The notes beneath the pieces were generated by a model. It was given only the letters and a program-made list of their open reading frames with translations, was not told the origin of the DNA and did not search any database. From assembly GCF_006543045.1 (NCBI RefSeq), contig NZ_RBZW01000014.1, forward strand, positions 50,446-114,445: 64,000 nt of DNA. The letters are read 5' to 3'. Made by a program: the position numbers and the translations under genes. The DNA is from Salinadaptatus halalkaliphilus (GTDB lineage Archaea > Halobacteriota > Halobacteria > Halobacteriales > Natrialbaceae). Of the stretch, positions 9,299 to 18,150 are shown one piece after another (positions within the stretch are counted from its first letter, which is position 1; each line of letters begins with the position of its first letter).

Positions 9299-10687
9299 CT
9301 ACCGGCCGAGATGTTTTCTGATCGTCGCTCGCAGCGGCAGCCAGAGCCCGCCGACGAGCGGACAGGCGACGAACGCGCCCAACTCGAGTGGCAACGACGT
9401 GATGCCGCCGGCCAGGGCCCCGAGCCCGACGATCGGTGCGAGGACGGGGACGACGTAGAGATAGGTGGGAGTCCAGCCGGGCCGTCGGCGCGTGTGATGG
9501 ACGACGATGCCAAACAGCAACGGCAACAGGACCGTGCCGGCGAGCAACGGACCGCCGTAGAGCCCCGTCGACAGCGCCAGTGCCAGCGCGAGGACGATCG
9601 TCTCGTCCATCGTAATCGGTCCCCACGGATCGGATCGAATGGCGAGTCGTGAGCCGCCGATCGCCACGACGGTGAGGCCGACGATCCCCGCTAACAGCCC
9701 GTACCACTGGGTCGGTGGGAGCGACGGCGCAATCGGTTCGACGGCCGTCACGAACGCGAGTGGCGTCTCGAGGCCGTACCGACCGCTCGAAAGCGTTTCC
9801 CAGACGGCCGTCGGCGCGAGGCCACCTGCCCGTAGGTCAGCCCACAGCGTCTCGAGGGCCGTTTCGTTCGCTCCCGCGTAGTGAGCGACGCCGGCGAGAT
9901 ACACGACCAACGAACACCACAACAAGGGCATCGCGACGTTTCGCCGACGCCACCAGCGAACGACACTGTTGTCAGCACGCGCCGGCTCGCTGGGAGTCGT
10001 TGTCCGGGTACTCGAGCGTGTGCCCGTCGACCCGGCCGTCGCGCTCGAACGTCCCGTTGCCGTCCCACCGGTGGCGCGTGACGCCGTCGACTCCCCCGTT
10101 GTGGCCGTTTCTCGGTTGGTTTTGGTCGTGTGTGTCGTCGTCGTGGCGGTCGACTGCGTCGTTGAGCCAGCCGAGTCGGCACTCGTCGACGACTCGCTCG
10201 TTCGATCGGTCGTCGATCGGTCCGTCGTCGATCGCGTTCGTGCTCGGTCACTCCTGCTCGAGTCGCCCGCGTGAGCGCCCGTCGTCCCGGACGACATCTG
10301 CGAGTCGCTACCGGTGGCCGTCCCGGTCTTCTCGCCAGCGGTTGCGCCGCGGCCGGTTTCCGATGGATTGTCGTCGGCGGCGGCCGGCGATTCGGTGACC
10401 GAACGCTCCGAATCGTCGACCCGGCTCGCCCAGACGTCGGGCGACGGGATGCCGCTGGTCCGTTTCGCGACGTAGGTTTCGTGGCCGAGTCGGTCGTAGG
10501 CCCGCCGCTCGACCGGATCACCGAGGATTTCGTTTGCCTTCGTGAGTGCCGTAAACTGGGCCTGTGCCCGATCGTCGTCGTTGACGTCGGGGTGATAGTC
10601 CCGGACCTTCTCGCGATAGGCCGACGTAATCTCGTCCTGTGAGGCGTCGGGCGACACGTCGAGAAGATCGTAGAAATCCTCAGTCAT
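9299..10687 (-). CDS. DnaJ-domain membrane protein
   Basis: A 462-residue protein. Residues 1-70 form a J domain: FYDLLDVSPDASQDEITSAY, then the HPD motif in RDYHPDVN, then NEILGDPVERRAYDRLG. J domains stimulate Hsp70 ATPase. Residues ~90-235 are a low-complexity Ser/Thr/Asp-rich linker. Residues ~240-460 contain about seven hydrophobic membrane segments (LWCSLVVYLAGVAHYAG, TIVLALALALSTGLYG and others). This is not the classical DnaJ, which would have Cys-rich zinc repeats; it is a membrane-anchored J protein. Probably it recruits DnaK to the membrane, but a client is not evident. It ends 6 bp from the convergent glycosylase gene. Confidence 0.88.
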   Translation of the reverse strand: MTEDFYDLLDVSPDASQDEITSAYREKVRDYHPDVNDDDRAQAQFTALTKANEILGDPVERRAYDRLGHETYVAKRTSGIPSPDVWASRVDDSERSVTESPAAADDNPSETGRGATAGEKTGTATGSDSQMSSGTTGAHAGDSSRSDRARTRSTTDRSTTDRTSESSTSADSAGSTTQSTATTTTHTTKTNRETATTGESTASRATGGTATGRSSATAGSTGTRSSTRTTTPSEPARADNSVVRWWRRRNVAMPLLWCSLVVYLAGVAHYAGANETALETLWADLRAGGLAPTAVWETLSSGRYGLETPLAFVTAVEPIAPSLPPTQWYGLLAGIVGLTVVAIGGSRLAIRSDPWGPITMDETIVLALALALSTGLYGGPLLAGTVLLPLLFGIVVHHTRRRPGWTPTYLYVVPVLAPIVGLGALAGGITSLPLELGAFVACPLVGGLWLPLRATIRKHLGR

Positions 10688-10780
10688 GGGTAGGGGGATA
10701 TCGTCGTCTGCTCCGGAGTTACGAACGAACGATCATAATTCCGACGTTCTTCTGGGATCACCGGTCGGCGATGAAGTCGG

Positions 10781-12043
10781 TCACGAAAAGTCCGCCAACG
10801 ACGATTGGCCGTGCGGTGGCTCCGGCTCGTCGATACTCTCTTTCGCCACTGCCGATTCCGCGGTGGTGTCGACTCGCTCGCCCTCCCAACTGTCTAAACT
10901 CGCCTGATCCGCGGCTGCGAACTCGAGGTTGGCGACGCGGACGCCGAGTTTGCGGACGGGAACGTCGTCGAACTCGGTACACAGTTCGCGAGCGATCTCC
11001 GCGACGAGATCGGGTTCGTCGACCGGGCCCGACAGCGACCGTTCGCGGGTGTTGACGTCGTATGGCGGCGTGACGGCTTTGACGCCGATCGTTCGGTACA
11101 ACGCGCCTTCTCGTTGCGCTCGGTCGGCGACCGCTTCCGCGAGGGCCTCGATTTGGTCGTACTTCGGCTCCGGATCGGCCACCGGCTCGGCGAAAGCCGA
11201 CTCCCTCGAGAAGCTCTTTGGCTCGCCTTTCGGCTCGACCCGCCGGTCGTCCTCGCCGCGGGCGCGGTCGTACAGCTCACGGCCCCGCTCGCCGAAGCGC
11301 TCGACCAGCGGCTCGGGATCGGCTGTGGCGACGTCGCCCGCCGTCTCGAGGCCCATCTCCCGAAGTTCCCGTGCTGTCACCGGGCCGACGCCGTGAAGGA
11401 GATCGACCGCGAGCGGGGCCAGAAACTCCCGCGTCTCGTCGGGTCTGACCACCGTGAGCCCATCGGGTTTTTCGAAGTCACTCGCGATTTTGGCCGTCGA
11501 CATCGAGGCGGCGACGCCGACGCTGACGGTGACGCCGACCTCCCGGCGGATGCGATCTTTGATGTGGCGTGCGAAGCCGTCGGCGACGTTCCAGGCGGTT
11601 CGCTCGGTGACGTCGAGATAGGCTTCGTCGATGCTTACCTCGCGGACGACATCGGCACAGTCATGGAGGATCTCCCGGACCTCGGCGGCGATCGATTCGT
11701 AGTAGTCCATATCGACCGGACGGTAGTAGCCGGTTTCCGCCCGGGAGAGATCGGATTCGTCGCCCTCGTCCAGGGCGGCCCGCCGCGGCAGGGCCTCGAG
11801 CGCGCTCGAGATGGCATCGGCGCTCTCGACGCCGAACTCGCGGGCCTCGTAACTGGCAGTCGCGACTGCGCCGATCGTTTCACCGGGCTCGTATCCCATG
11901 CCGACGACGACGGGTTCGCCACGGAGTTCCGGTTCGCGAAGGCGCTCGCAGCCGGCGTAGAAACAGTCGGCGTCGACGTGACAGACGATGCGATCCTCGT
12001 CGTCGCCGTCTTCGACACCCGGTAACCGTGGCCCGTCGGACAT
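10781..12043 (-). CDS. dinB: DNA polymerase IV, Y-family translesion polymerase
   Basis: A 420-residue protein. Catalytic acidic motifs are CHVDADCFYAGCE (first Asp, steric-gate Phe) and VSIDEAYLDVT (Asp-Glu). GVAASMSTAKIASDFEKPDG is the finger/palm signature, and helix-hairpin-helix motifs follow at LLHGVGPVTARELREMG. The little-finger domain occupies ~300-385. The last residues, QSSLADFS, look like a PCNA-interacting peptide (Q-x-x-L-x-x-F). Function by family: error-prone bypass of damaged bases. It stands alone, ~90 bp from dnaJ on the same strand. The ATG at 12043 is well placed. Confidence 0.97.
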   Translation of the reverse strand: MSDGPRLPGVEDGDDEDRIVCHVDADCFYAGCERLREPELRGEPVVVGMGYEPGETIGAVATASYEAREFGVESADAISSALEALPRRAALDEGDESDLSRAETGYYRPVDMDYYESIAAEVREILHDCADVVREVSIDEAYLDVTERTAWNVADGFARHIKDRIRREVGVTVSVGVAASMSTAKIASDFEKPDGLTVVRPDETREFLAPLAVDLLHGVGPVTARELREMGLETAGDVATADPEPLVERFGERGRELYDRARGEDDRRVEPKGEPKSFSRESAFAEPVADPEPKYDQIEALAEAVADRAQREGALYRTIGVKAVTPPYDVNTRERSLSGPVDEPDLVAEIARELCTEFDDVPVRKLGVRVANLEFAAADQASLDSWEGERVDTTAESAVAKESIDEPEPPHGQSSLADFS

Positions 12044-12144
12044 GCGCGTACTGAGCGGTTCGTCCGAACCGTAGTGAACCTTGGGTCATGCGACCGGTTC
12101 GGTCGACGAACAGGCTTATTACACAGTCGTCTCATGCAGAATGT

Positions 12145-13611
12145 ATGGGTCAGTTGGAGGGAACGCGGTTACGGCGGCGGGCGGTGCTTCTCGGGGCGAG
12201 CCTGGCACTGCCCGGGGCAGCCGGCTGTCTCGAAATCGATACGGGCGGCGAAAACACCGTCGACAACAGCGGGAACGGCGACGGAAACGGTGACGACGAT
12301 GTCGACGGCGGTGGCGACACACTCGCCGAACCGACGGCGCCCGAACCCGGGTTCATCGTCGGCGACAGCGCCGACGCCGACTACGAGACACTCCAGAACG
12401 CCTACGATTCGCTCGAGTCCGGTGACGTGATCGGCCTCGAACCTGGCGAGCACACGGTCCAACTCGATGTCGACAACGCCGATGTCGGCGACGGCGAGGA
12501 TCTGGTCAAGACCTACACCTACGTCGGACTCGCGGACGATCCCGACGAGACCTCGATCGAGTTCGTCCAGCCCGAAGCGACCTCCTACATCGTTCGTGGC
12601 CCGCAGCGATTCAGGCCCGAGGACGGTGCGCCAGGCTTCTGGCATCTGACAGTCGATATTCCAGAGACGGTGTCGTTCGCACGGATCGGTGCCTACGAGG
12701 ACGACAGCGACAAACTCGACGACTACCTCGACGAGATCTTCGAGGACGAGGACGACCGCGAGGACCATCTCGCCGCCCACTTTGAGGCGTCCGAGGAGGA
12801 CGACCTCACCGAAATCTATCCAAACGAGCAATCCACCGTCAACTACTGCGTCGTCGACGGCTCGTTCGACGGCCCGGTCAGCGCCTACGAGACGACGTTT
12901 ACCGACGAGGTCTTCTACGAGGTGTCTCCGACCAACTGTCGGTTCTACGACGATGTCGGCGGACCGAGAGTGACCGCCAATCACTGCCAGTTCGACGGCC
13001 GAGTCGACGGCGACGGCGGCTGGGTCTACAACAGTACCATCGAGGGAATCGCGAGCCTGAACAACCTCACGATGGTTCGCTGTGAACTCCACAGCGGACT
13101 GAACGTCACCGGCGGCGGCAACGTCGACGACTGCGAGATCCAGTCTAAACCCGATACCGACCGCGCGATCGACATCCTGAGCAGGTACGACGTCGCTATC
13201 GAACACTCCGAGATCTACGGGACCATCCGATCGAACGAGGACGGCTCCTACATCGACCGCCTCGAGATGAACGTCGTCGACGCCCCCTCGAGCGCCCGGT
13301 TCGTCATCGACGGCGCACCGGCGACGAACATCTATCTCAACGTCTTCCGTGGCGGCGACGTTCGCATCACGACCGACACCGGCGACCTCTCGTCGTTCCC
13401 CAGCGACGACATCGATCTCTACGATTCCGAACGGGAGCTGGGGAACTACTACGCCGAGTGGGCGGGCGTCGACGCGGCCGACGAGGGCCTCCTCGAGACG
13501 CGAACGCTGCCCGGCGAAGACGGTGAGATGGATCGGTTCCCGCTCGCTACCGACGATATCGAAGCGTACGCTGCCGAAGCCGAGGCGGAAGACGAAGCAG
13601 ACGACGATTGA
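12145..13611 (+). CDS. Secreted lipoprotein, probable right-handed beta-helix
   Basis: About 488 residues from the ATG at 12145 (MGQLEGTRLRRRAVLLGAS); upstream in-frame starts give an N-terminus with no signal character. The signal has a double arginine followed by a hydrophobic stretch and the lipobox PGAAGC, so export by the Tat pathway and lipid anchoring are likely. An acidic Gly/Asn/Asp linker follows (GNGDGNGDDDVDGGG). The body begins DADYETLQNAYDSLESGDVI, the usual entry of pectate-lyase/NosD-like parallel beta-helix proteins, with later short turns of N, C and G. No catalytic motif is evident. A surface role is inferred. Confidence 0.82.
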   Translation: MGQLEGTRLRRRAVLLGASLALPGAAGCLEIDTGGENTVDNSGNGDGNGDDDVDGGGDTLAEPTAPEPGFIVGDSADADYETLQNAYDSLESGDVIGLEPGEHTVQLDVDNADVGDGEDLVKTYTYVGLADDPDETSIEFVQPEATSYIVRGPQRFRPEDGAPGFWHLTVDIPETVSFARIGAYEDDSDKLDDYLDEIFEDEDDREDHLAAHFEASEEDDLTEIYPNEQSTVNYCVVDGSFDGPVSAYETTFTDEVFYEVSPTNCRFYDDVGGPRVTANHCQFDGRVDGDGGWVYNSTIEGIASLNNLTMVRCELHSGLNVTGGGNVDDCEIQSKPDTDRAIDILSRYDVAIEHSEIYGTIRSNEDGSYIDRLEMNVVDAPSSARFVIDGAPATNIYLNVFRGGDVRITTDTGDLSSFPSDDIDLYDSERELGNYYAEWAGVDAADEGLLETRTLPGEDGEMDRFPLATDDIEAYAAEAEAEDEADDD

Positions 13612-13665
13612 GACGAACTGCTGGAAGTCAGTTCCGACGCGACCGCAAGACGTGTCACATTACTT

Positions 13666-13995
13666 TCAGTTATACTCCCGCCAGCGGCTGCCACACTCGG
13701 TGCACTTGAAAAATCGCGTCGGCGGTTCGTCCGCGGAGGCGGTCTGTTTGAGCGTGTACCAGGCTTCCTGATTCCCACACTCGTCACAGACGACGTCGGT
13801 CGAGGTCGGTTTCCCTTCGAAGTTCGCGTCTTCGCTCGACTCGATGACGTCGTCGTCGGTCTGGGCTTCCGTCGTGACGAACGCGTCCTCGAGATCGCGG
13901 TCACGATCTGTCGCAGCGCCACAGTCGGCGTTCGTACACTCCATCTGCTCGCCGTCTGCTTTCATCATCGACCCGCACTCGTCGCAAAATTGCAT
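13666..13995 (-). CDS. tfs: Transcription factor S (TFS), RNA polymerase cleavage factor
   Basis: 109 residues from the ATG at 13995 (MQFCDECGSMM); an in-frame extension to 14070 lacks conservation. The N-terminal zinc ribbon has CDECGSMM and CTNADCG. The C-terminal zinc ribbon has VVCDECGNQEAWYTLKQTASADEPPT, then FFKCTECGSRWREYN. The acidic DE pair that promotes transcript cleavage appears as ADEPPTRFFKC. By family it rescues backtracked archaeal RNA polymerase by stimulating cleavage. A short acidic linker joins the ribbons. It lies just downstream of the acidic gene at 14116 on the same strand, 120 bp apart. Confidence 0.95.
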   Translation of the reverse strand: MQFCDECGSMMKADGEQMECTNADCGAATDRDRDLEDAFVTTEAQTDDDVIESSEDANFEGKPTSTDVVCDECGNQEAWYTLKQTASADEPPTRFFKCTECGSRWREYN

Positions 13996-14115
13996 AGCCG
14001 TCCGTACGCGCTCGGTCGGCAAAAATATACTGTCGTCGCCGCCACGTCCCCTAAACGGTGCCCGGGCCATCGGCGAGCGGAGCCGTCGATTGGCACCGGC
14101 TGTCGGCCACCGGTA

Positions 14116-14640
14116 TCAGTGCCGGTCGTCCTCGAGTGCCTCGTCCTCGAGGACGATCGGACAGTCGGCGACGCGAAACGTGCCCAGTGCAGCCAATTCG
14201 ATGATGTCGGTGTCCTCGCGGGTACACGCGACCGTCGGGGGTTTGGCGAAGTGCTCGCACTGGTGGCAGTAGTTTTGGGCGTCGATCTCGCGAATCTCGC
14301 GATCTGTCTCACCGATCGGGACCGACGTGCCGTCCTCGAGGCGCTCCCAGAGGCGATCGCTATCGATTTCGGTGACGGGTTCCTGATCGAATAGTTCGTC
14401 GACATCGTCGGTCGTCGATCGGGCACTGGAGCTGGCGGTTGCACCGTCGTCATCGACGCGAGCGGCGAGCTCGCCCAGTGGAACCGCCGGTTCCGCCGGA
14501 GAAACTCGGTCGTCATCGGTATCGATGTCTGTCTCGTCAGCGGGGCCGATCGATCGGTCCGCGTCGTGGCTGTCGTCGTCGATCGTCTCGTCAGGGTCGT
14601 CGATCGGTCGATCGGTCGCCTCGGTGTCTCGGTCCGTCAT
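14116..14640 (-). CDS. Acidic haloarchaeal protein with C-terminal Cys motif, DUF7093-like
   Basis: A 174-residue protein. The first ~110 residues are low-complexity Asp/Glu/Ser/Thr. The conserved part is the C-terminus: SDRLWERLEDGTSVP, then YCHQCEHFAKPPTVACTRE and a further Cys in FRVADCPIV, giving a C-x2-C ... C ... C pattern that could bind zinc. Its start codon overlaps the stop of the upstream gene 14637-15539 (ATGA), so the two are translationally coupled and probably work together. I recall this as an uncharacterised haloarchaeal family; no function is known. Confidence 0.8.
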   Translation of the reverse strand: MTDRDTEATDRPIDDPDETIDDDSHDADRSIGPADETDIDTDDDRVSPAEPAVPLGELAARVDDDGATASSSARSTTDDVDELFDQEPVTEIDSDRLWERLEDGTSVPIGETDREIREIDAQNYCHQCEHFAKPPTVACTREDTDIIELAALGTFRVADCPIVLEDEALEDDRH

Positions 14641-15539
14641 GAGTGGGGGTCCGGGGAAGGGGTCGATTCCTCCGCATCGGCGCCAGCCTCGTTCGTCGAC
14701 TCGTCGATTGCCTCCGATTCGACGGCCTCGAACACGTCGTCGGTTTCGGACGCCGGATCGTCGCTTCCCTCGAGTGCAGGTGGGTCGCCGGTCACGAGCG
14801 TGTCCGAGCCGAAAAAGGAGGTGTTTTCGACGACATCGACGATGGAGGATCCACAGTCCGGACAGGCGGGTTCGGTCAGTAATGCGATGTCGACGCTCGC
14901 GCCACAGTCTTCACAGGTGGCGGATCTGATACCGGCCCTGTTCGCTGCACGTTGGAGATCCGCGAGCGCGGTGTGTCGACGTTCGCGTTCGACGATTTCG
15001 TCGTACTGGCGTCGAAGCTCGAGGACGGCTCGAGCCAGTGTCGTGGATCGATCGTCGAACTGATCGACGCGGTCCAGCAGATCTTCGAGGATCGTTTCGA
15101 AGTTCTCGAACCCGCCCTCGAGTCGGTCCTCGAGGTCGTCGACATCCGCACGGATCACCTCGAGGTCGTCGGCCGCAGCATAGCTGGGGTGGTCGTGGTC
15201 GGCCGGCGCTTTCGCGTCGGCTTCGCGTTTGACCTGGATCACGCGCGAACGCACGTCTTCGATGAGATCCGTGAACTCCGCACGGTGGTCCTCGAGATCG
15301 TTCTCGACGTCCTCGAGTTGCTGTGTCACCTCCTCGAGTTGCCTGTCGATCTCCGCGCTGGTATCGGCGTTGCCCGGTATTTCGTCGGCGGTCGAGACCG
15401 AGTGCGCTGCCGTTACCAGTCGTCGGCAGAGTTCGTCACGAGTCTGGCCCTGTTCGGCGGCGATATCGGCCAGCCAGTCGTCGACGTCGGGCGGGAGTGA
15501 AATCGAGACACTGCCGCGGTATTGGTCGTCGCCCGCCAT
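14637..15539 (-). CDS. Ribbon-helix-helix, coiled-coil, zinc-ribbon protein
   Basis: A 300-residue protein of three parts. Residues ~8-45 resemble a ribbon-helix-helix/CopG strand-helix (GSVSISLPPDVDDWLADIA, RDELCRRLV). Residues ~60-205 form a long coiled coil rich in Glu, Leu and Arg (QLEEVTQQLEDVENDLEDH). Residues ~208-238 are a zinc ribbon (CEDCGASVD, CPDCGSS). The tail is acidic. A dimeric DNA-binding protein with a long spacer is a reasonable inference, but no function is established. It overlaps the downstream acidic gene by 4 bases and follows the KaiC-like ATPase gene by 42 bp on the same strand, so the three probably form one operon. Confidence 0.8.
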   Translation of the reverse strand: MAGDDQYRGSVSISLPPDVDDWLADIAAEQGQTRDELCRRLVTAAHSVSTADEIPGNADTSAEIDRQLEEVTQQLEDVENDLEDHRAEFTDLIEDVRSRVIQVKREADAKAPADHDHPSYAAADDLEVIRADVDDLEDRLEGGFENFETILEDLLDRVDQFDDRSTTLARAVLELRRQYDEIVERERRHTALADLQRAANRAGIRSATCEDCGASVDIALLTEPACPDCGSSIVDVVENTSFFGSDTLVTGDPPALEGSDDPASETDDVFEAVESEAIDESTNEAGADAEESTPSPDPHS

Positions 15540-15581
15540 TTCTTCGGGGTTGGGTCGACCGCCAGATAAGGATTGTTGCCG

Positions 15582-16427
15582 TCAGCGGATCTTCCGGACG
15601 TTGCTGATATCGAAGCCGCCGTCACCGATCTCCGTCTCGAACCGGACGATGTTCTCGTCTTCGAGTCTCGAGAGAACCCCACGGAACTCCTGGACGACCA
15701 GCGTTCGGGCGCGTTCGGAGCCGCCGCTTTCCCACTCAAACCGAAGCGTGCCGTCGGTCGCCTCCTGGAGTCGTCCAAACTGGGTCGACGAAAGAACGTC
15801 GGCATTGACCAGTAGGAGGACCAAACCACCCCAGCGGTGAGAGGCCCGTGCAAGCCCCTTCAGTAGGACGGTCAGATCTGCCCAGCCGAGGTCGTCGTCG
15901 GCCGCGGACACGAGATCGGAGATCGAGTCGACGACGACCAGATTCCCGGCAGCGTGGTCCGTCAGATACGACGCGAACGCCTCGAGAACGTCGCTGTCGC
16001 CGGTGTGATCGCCAAGTTCGGTAATGTCGCCCGGGCTAGCGGCGTACCACTCGCGAGGGACCGGTGTCAGCTGGAAGTACTGCTTGGCCAACTCGACGAA
16101 CTCGACGTCGTTCATCCCAGCGTCGACGAGCTCGTCATCCAGGACCACCGACATTTCGTCGGTAACGGCGCTTCGCTCGTGGGTAAAGGAGAGATAGTGT
16201 ATTTCTTCGGGGACGGTCGTCCCCTCGGCGACGTCACCGTAATGAAGGTCGAACAGCTCGTGATCGGCCCTTGCGAGCCCGTTTATGAGCGCGCTCGTGT
16301 AGCAAAACTCGCGGGCACCGGCTCCTGACTGGCCCGCGAGTAAGACGACGCTTCCGGCAGGTGCTCCGCCACCGATCATCCGATCGAGCCGGGAGACGCC
16401 AAGTGGCATCCGCTCCATACCCGCCAC
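15582..16427 (-). CDS. KaiC/RecA-superfamily ATPase (HTR-like protein)
   Basis: A 281-residue protein; the start may be the ATG at 16427 or the one at 16418 (MERMPLGVSRLDRMIGG). The Walker A region reads LLAGQSGAGAREF, where the usual GKT/S lysine is replaced (G-A-G-A-R), so ATP hydrolysis is doubtful. The Walker B strand is NLVVVDSISDLV. RADHELFDLHYGD and the rest follow the GvpD/KaiC-like fold, with a C-terminal winged part (RTLVVQEFRGVLSRLEDEN). In haloarchaea such proteins are annotated HTR-like; the role is unknown. It lies directly after the beta-RFAP synthase gene (15 bp) on the same strand. Confidence 0.82.
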   Translation of the reverse strand: MAGMERMPLGVSRLDRMIGGGAPAGSVVLLAGQSGAGAREFCYTSALINGLARADHELFDLHYGDVAEGTTVPEEIHYLSFTHERSAVTDEMSVVLDDELVDAGMNDVEFVELAKQYFQLTPVPREWYAASPGDITELGDHTGDSDVLEAFASYLTDHAAGNLVVVDSISDLVSAADDDLGWADLTVLLKGLARASHRWGGLVLLLVNADVLSSTQFGRLQEATDGTLRFEWESGGSERARTLVVQEFRGVLSRLEDENIVRFETEIGDGGFDISNVRKIR

Positions 16428-16442
16428 TCTCGTGGCACTTGC

Positions 16443-17459
16443 TTACCAGTTGTGGCATCCACCGTCGAGTCGATCGCCCGTTTCGCCGATGCCGTCGACC
16501 GTCGCACCCGTCGTCGACGGCTGGGAGACGACGACCCGTCCCTCGAGTCCGTGTGTTGCAAGGGCTTGCTCGGCCGCGCGTTTCGCTTCCGTGGCGTGGC
16601 GGCGGTCGGTCACGCCGTAGACGACCGGTCCCCACGACGACTGGCCGACGCCGGAGAGCACCGGACAGTCCTCGAGCGTCTCGACGAGCGATCCGGCGGG
16701 TGGCCGAAAGACGCCGCCCTGGGCGTCGGCGTACCAGGATCCGTTCTTCCGGCCGATCTCGGCGATCGCCTCCCCGAAGGCCTCGAGTCGGCCGGCGGCG
16801 ACCGCGGGCAGGAGTTTTCGGGTGAGGACGCCGGCGAGTTCGTCGGCGACTGCGGGGTCGGCTCGTTCGACGACCGCACGCATGCTCGCGTCTTCGTCGT
16901 CGCCGCTACGGCCGGGATCGGCGTCGGGGACGACGACGAGAAATCGCCACGTTTCGGGGAGGTCGTGACGGGCGACGATCGGTGGCACCGTCCAGTCGCC
17001 TTCGGCCGGCGGCTCGGTCGTAAACCGGTTCGTCGGATGGCCGGCGTCGACGACGAAGCCGCCCGCTTCGAACGTCGCGACGCCGACGCCGCTGCGGCCG
17101 CCTCGACCCATCGCCGGTGCGTTCGCTCTGACGGCCGGCTCGAGGTCGTGAGCCCGCGCTGTCGCCGCAAGGACCGCCAGGGCGAGTTGCGTGCCGCTGC
17201 CGAGTCCGACGTGGCGGGGAAGTCGCTGATCGACCGTTAGCCTGACACCCGACACGTCGAGTGCATCGACGGCCCGACTCGCATACTCCTCGGCAAGTGA
17301 ATCTGCCGTCTCGACGGTGGCTGCCGGCTCGGCCGTTACCGTCACGCTCGGCTGCTTGAGCCCGACGCCGATCCCCCCGTAGAGGCGTCTGCGGGCGAGC
17401 GAGAGGTTCTGAAAGCCGACGTGGAGGCGAGCCCCGGTCGTAACGGTCGCGCGAACCAT
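16443..17459 (-). CDS. Beta-ribofuranosylaminobenzene 5'-phosphate synthase family protein
   Basis: A 338-residue GHMP-superfamily protein. The ATP-binding motif is LPRHVGLGSGTQLALAVLAA. The N-terminus (ARLHVGFQNLSLARRRLYGGIG) and C-terminus (GVGQSSWGPVVYGV) fit the beta-RFAP synthase family. Known of the family: it condenses p-aminobenzoate (or 4-hydroxybenzoate) with PRPP, with loss of CO2 and PPi, as the first committed step of methanopterin synthesis. A halophile has no methanogenesis, so the product here may feed a modified pterin cofactor or the enzyme may have another substrate. The ATG at 17459 follows a noncoding, repeat-rich region. Confidence 0.85.
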   Translation of the reverse strand: MVRATVTTGARLHVGFQNLSLARRRLYGGIGVGLKQPSVTVTAEPAATVETADSLAEEYASRAVDALDVSGVRLTVDQRLPRHVGLGSGTQLALAVLAATARAHDLEPAVRANAPAMGRGGRSGVGVATFEAGGFVVDAGHPTNRFTTEPPAEGDWTVPPIVARHDLPETWRFLVVVPDADPGRSGDDEDASMRAVVERADPAVADELAGVLTRKLLPAVAAGRLEAFGEAIAEIGRKNGSWYADAQGGVFRPPAGSLVETLEDCPVLSGVGQSSWGPVVYGVTDRRHATEAKRAAEQALATHGLEGRVVVSQPSTTGATVDGIGETGDRLDGGCHNW

Positions 17460-17604
17460 GTGCTACCCGTCCGTAGGAAACCATCCCGCAAGGGGGTTTC
17501 GACGGTGGCAACGTCTGGGAACGATGGAGACGAGCGTCGAGACTCGAGTTCCGGTGTATCGTCGATCCGAGACGAGTTCCGGCCGGATCCGCCTCGTCGG
17601 AATC

Positions 17605-17693
17605 AGTACCGTTCCAACCGTCGACTGCTGAGCGACACCGATACCCGCTGCATGATTTCGCACACCAGTGCGCGCTCAGGAGGATACTAGTGG
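17605..17693. repeat. Palindromic repeat, family B, copy 1
   Basis: It starts AGTACCGTTCCAACCGTCGACTGCTGAGC and ends GTGCGCGCTCAGGAGGATACTAGTGG. The ends and inner GTCGACTGCTGAGCG ... CACCAGTGC match the copy at 40408-40493. It shares the bases ACTAGTGG with copy 2, so the two are joined tail to tail. The surrounding 17460-17940 holds no convincing gene; it is built of these repeats plus a family A copy. Confidence 0.7.
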
Positions 17694-17774
17694 CTTCCCA
17701 AGCCTGCACTGCTGGGTCGAACCAGTTGGCGGGTGTCGGTTCGACCCAGCAGTCGACGGTTGGGAGGGTACTAG
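17686..17774. repeat. Palindromic repeat, family B, copy 2
   Basis: It contains a perfect 15-bp stem: CTGCTGGGTCGAACC (17709-17723) pairs with GGTTCGACCCAGCAG (17738-17752). Outer bases GCTTCCCAAGCCTGCACTGC and GTCGACGGTTGGGAGGGTAC match the family in reverse orientation. Confidence 0.75.
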
Positions 17775-17860
17775 TGTGGATTCGAAAATCCTGGCTATGG
17801 GATCAATCGACGGGGCAAGTCGAACGGTACGAAACGCCCGGTTGGCTACGAGGATCCCGT

Positions 17861-17943
17861 TCATCCGGTCTGCTGTACCGTTTTATTGGAGCGACCGCGA
17901 GCGCTCGTGGTCGCTCCATACCGACTCACAGCAGTCCGTATCA
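17861..17943. repeat. Palindromic 3'-end element, family A
   Basis: The left end is CGGTCTGCTGTACCGTTTTA and the right end GACTCACAGCAGTCCGTATCA. The core hairpin runs GGAGCGACC (17888-17896) to GGTCGCTCC (17909-17917), with an inner CGAGCGCTCG. The right-end TCA is the stop codon of the minus-strand gene 17941-18150. Confidence 0.85.
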
Positions 17944-18150
17944 GTGGACGGATACCTCGTAGTAATCGGTATACTTGACGAGGTCGCAGGTGTGGAACCC
18001 TTCGGCAACAGCACTCTCTACCGCATCGTCGGTCGACTCGGTGAGTGACGGCAGTTCCGCTTTCGCACGCTCGCCTAGCTCGTCGTAGTGACAGACTCGG
18101 GAGTCAGCTGGAACGTCGTCGACGCGTTCGAGTGTGATTGTCTTACTCAT
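17941..18150 (-). CDS. Small conserved haloarchaeal protein, unknown function
   Basis: 69 residues from the ATG at 18150 (MSKTITLERVDDVPADSR); five more in-frame codons upstream include another ATG. The protein is acidic with two cysteines (VCHYDELGERAKAEL and GFHTCDLVKYTDYYEVSVH). The regular spacing of hydrophobic residues and the C-terminal YTDYYEVSV strand suggest a folded alpha/beta domain. I do not recognise a characterised family. It is monocistronic, with ~280 bp of noncoding DNA before the divergent HalOD1 gene, and its stop codon is inside a family A palindrome. Confidence 0.7.
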   Translation of the reverse strand: MSKTITLERVDDVPADSRVCHYDELGERAKAELPSLTESTDDAVESAVAEGFHTCDLVKYTDYYEVSVH

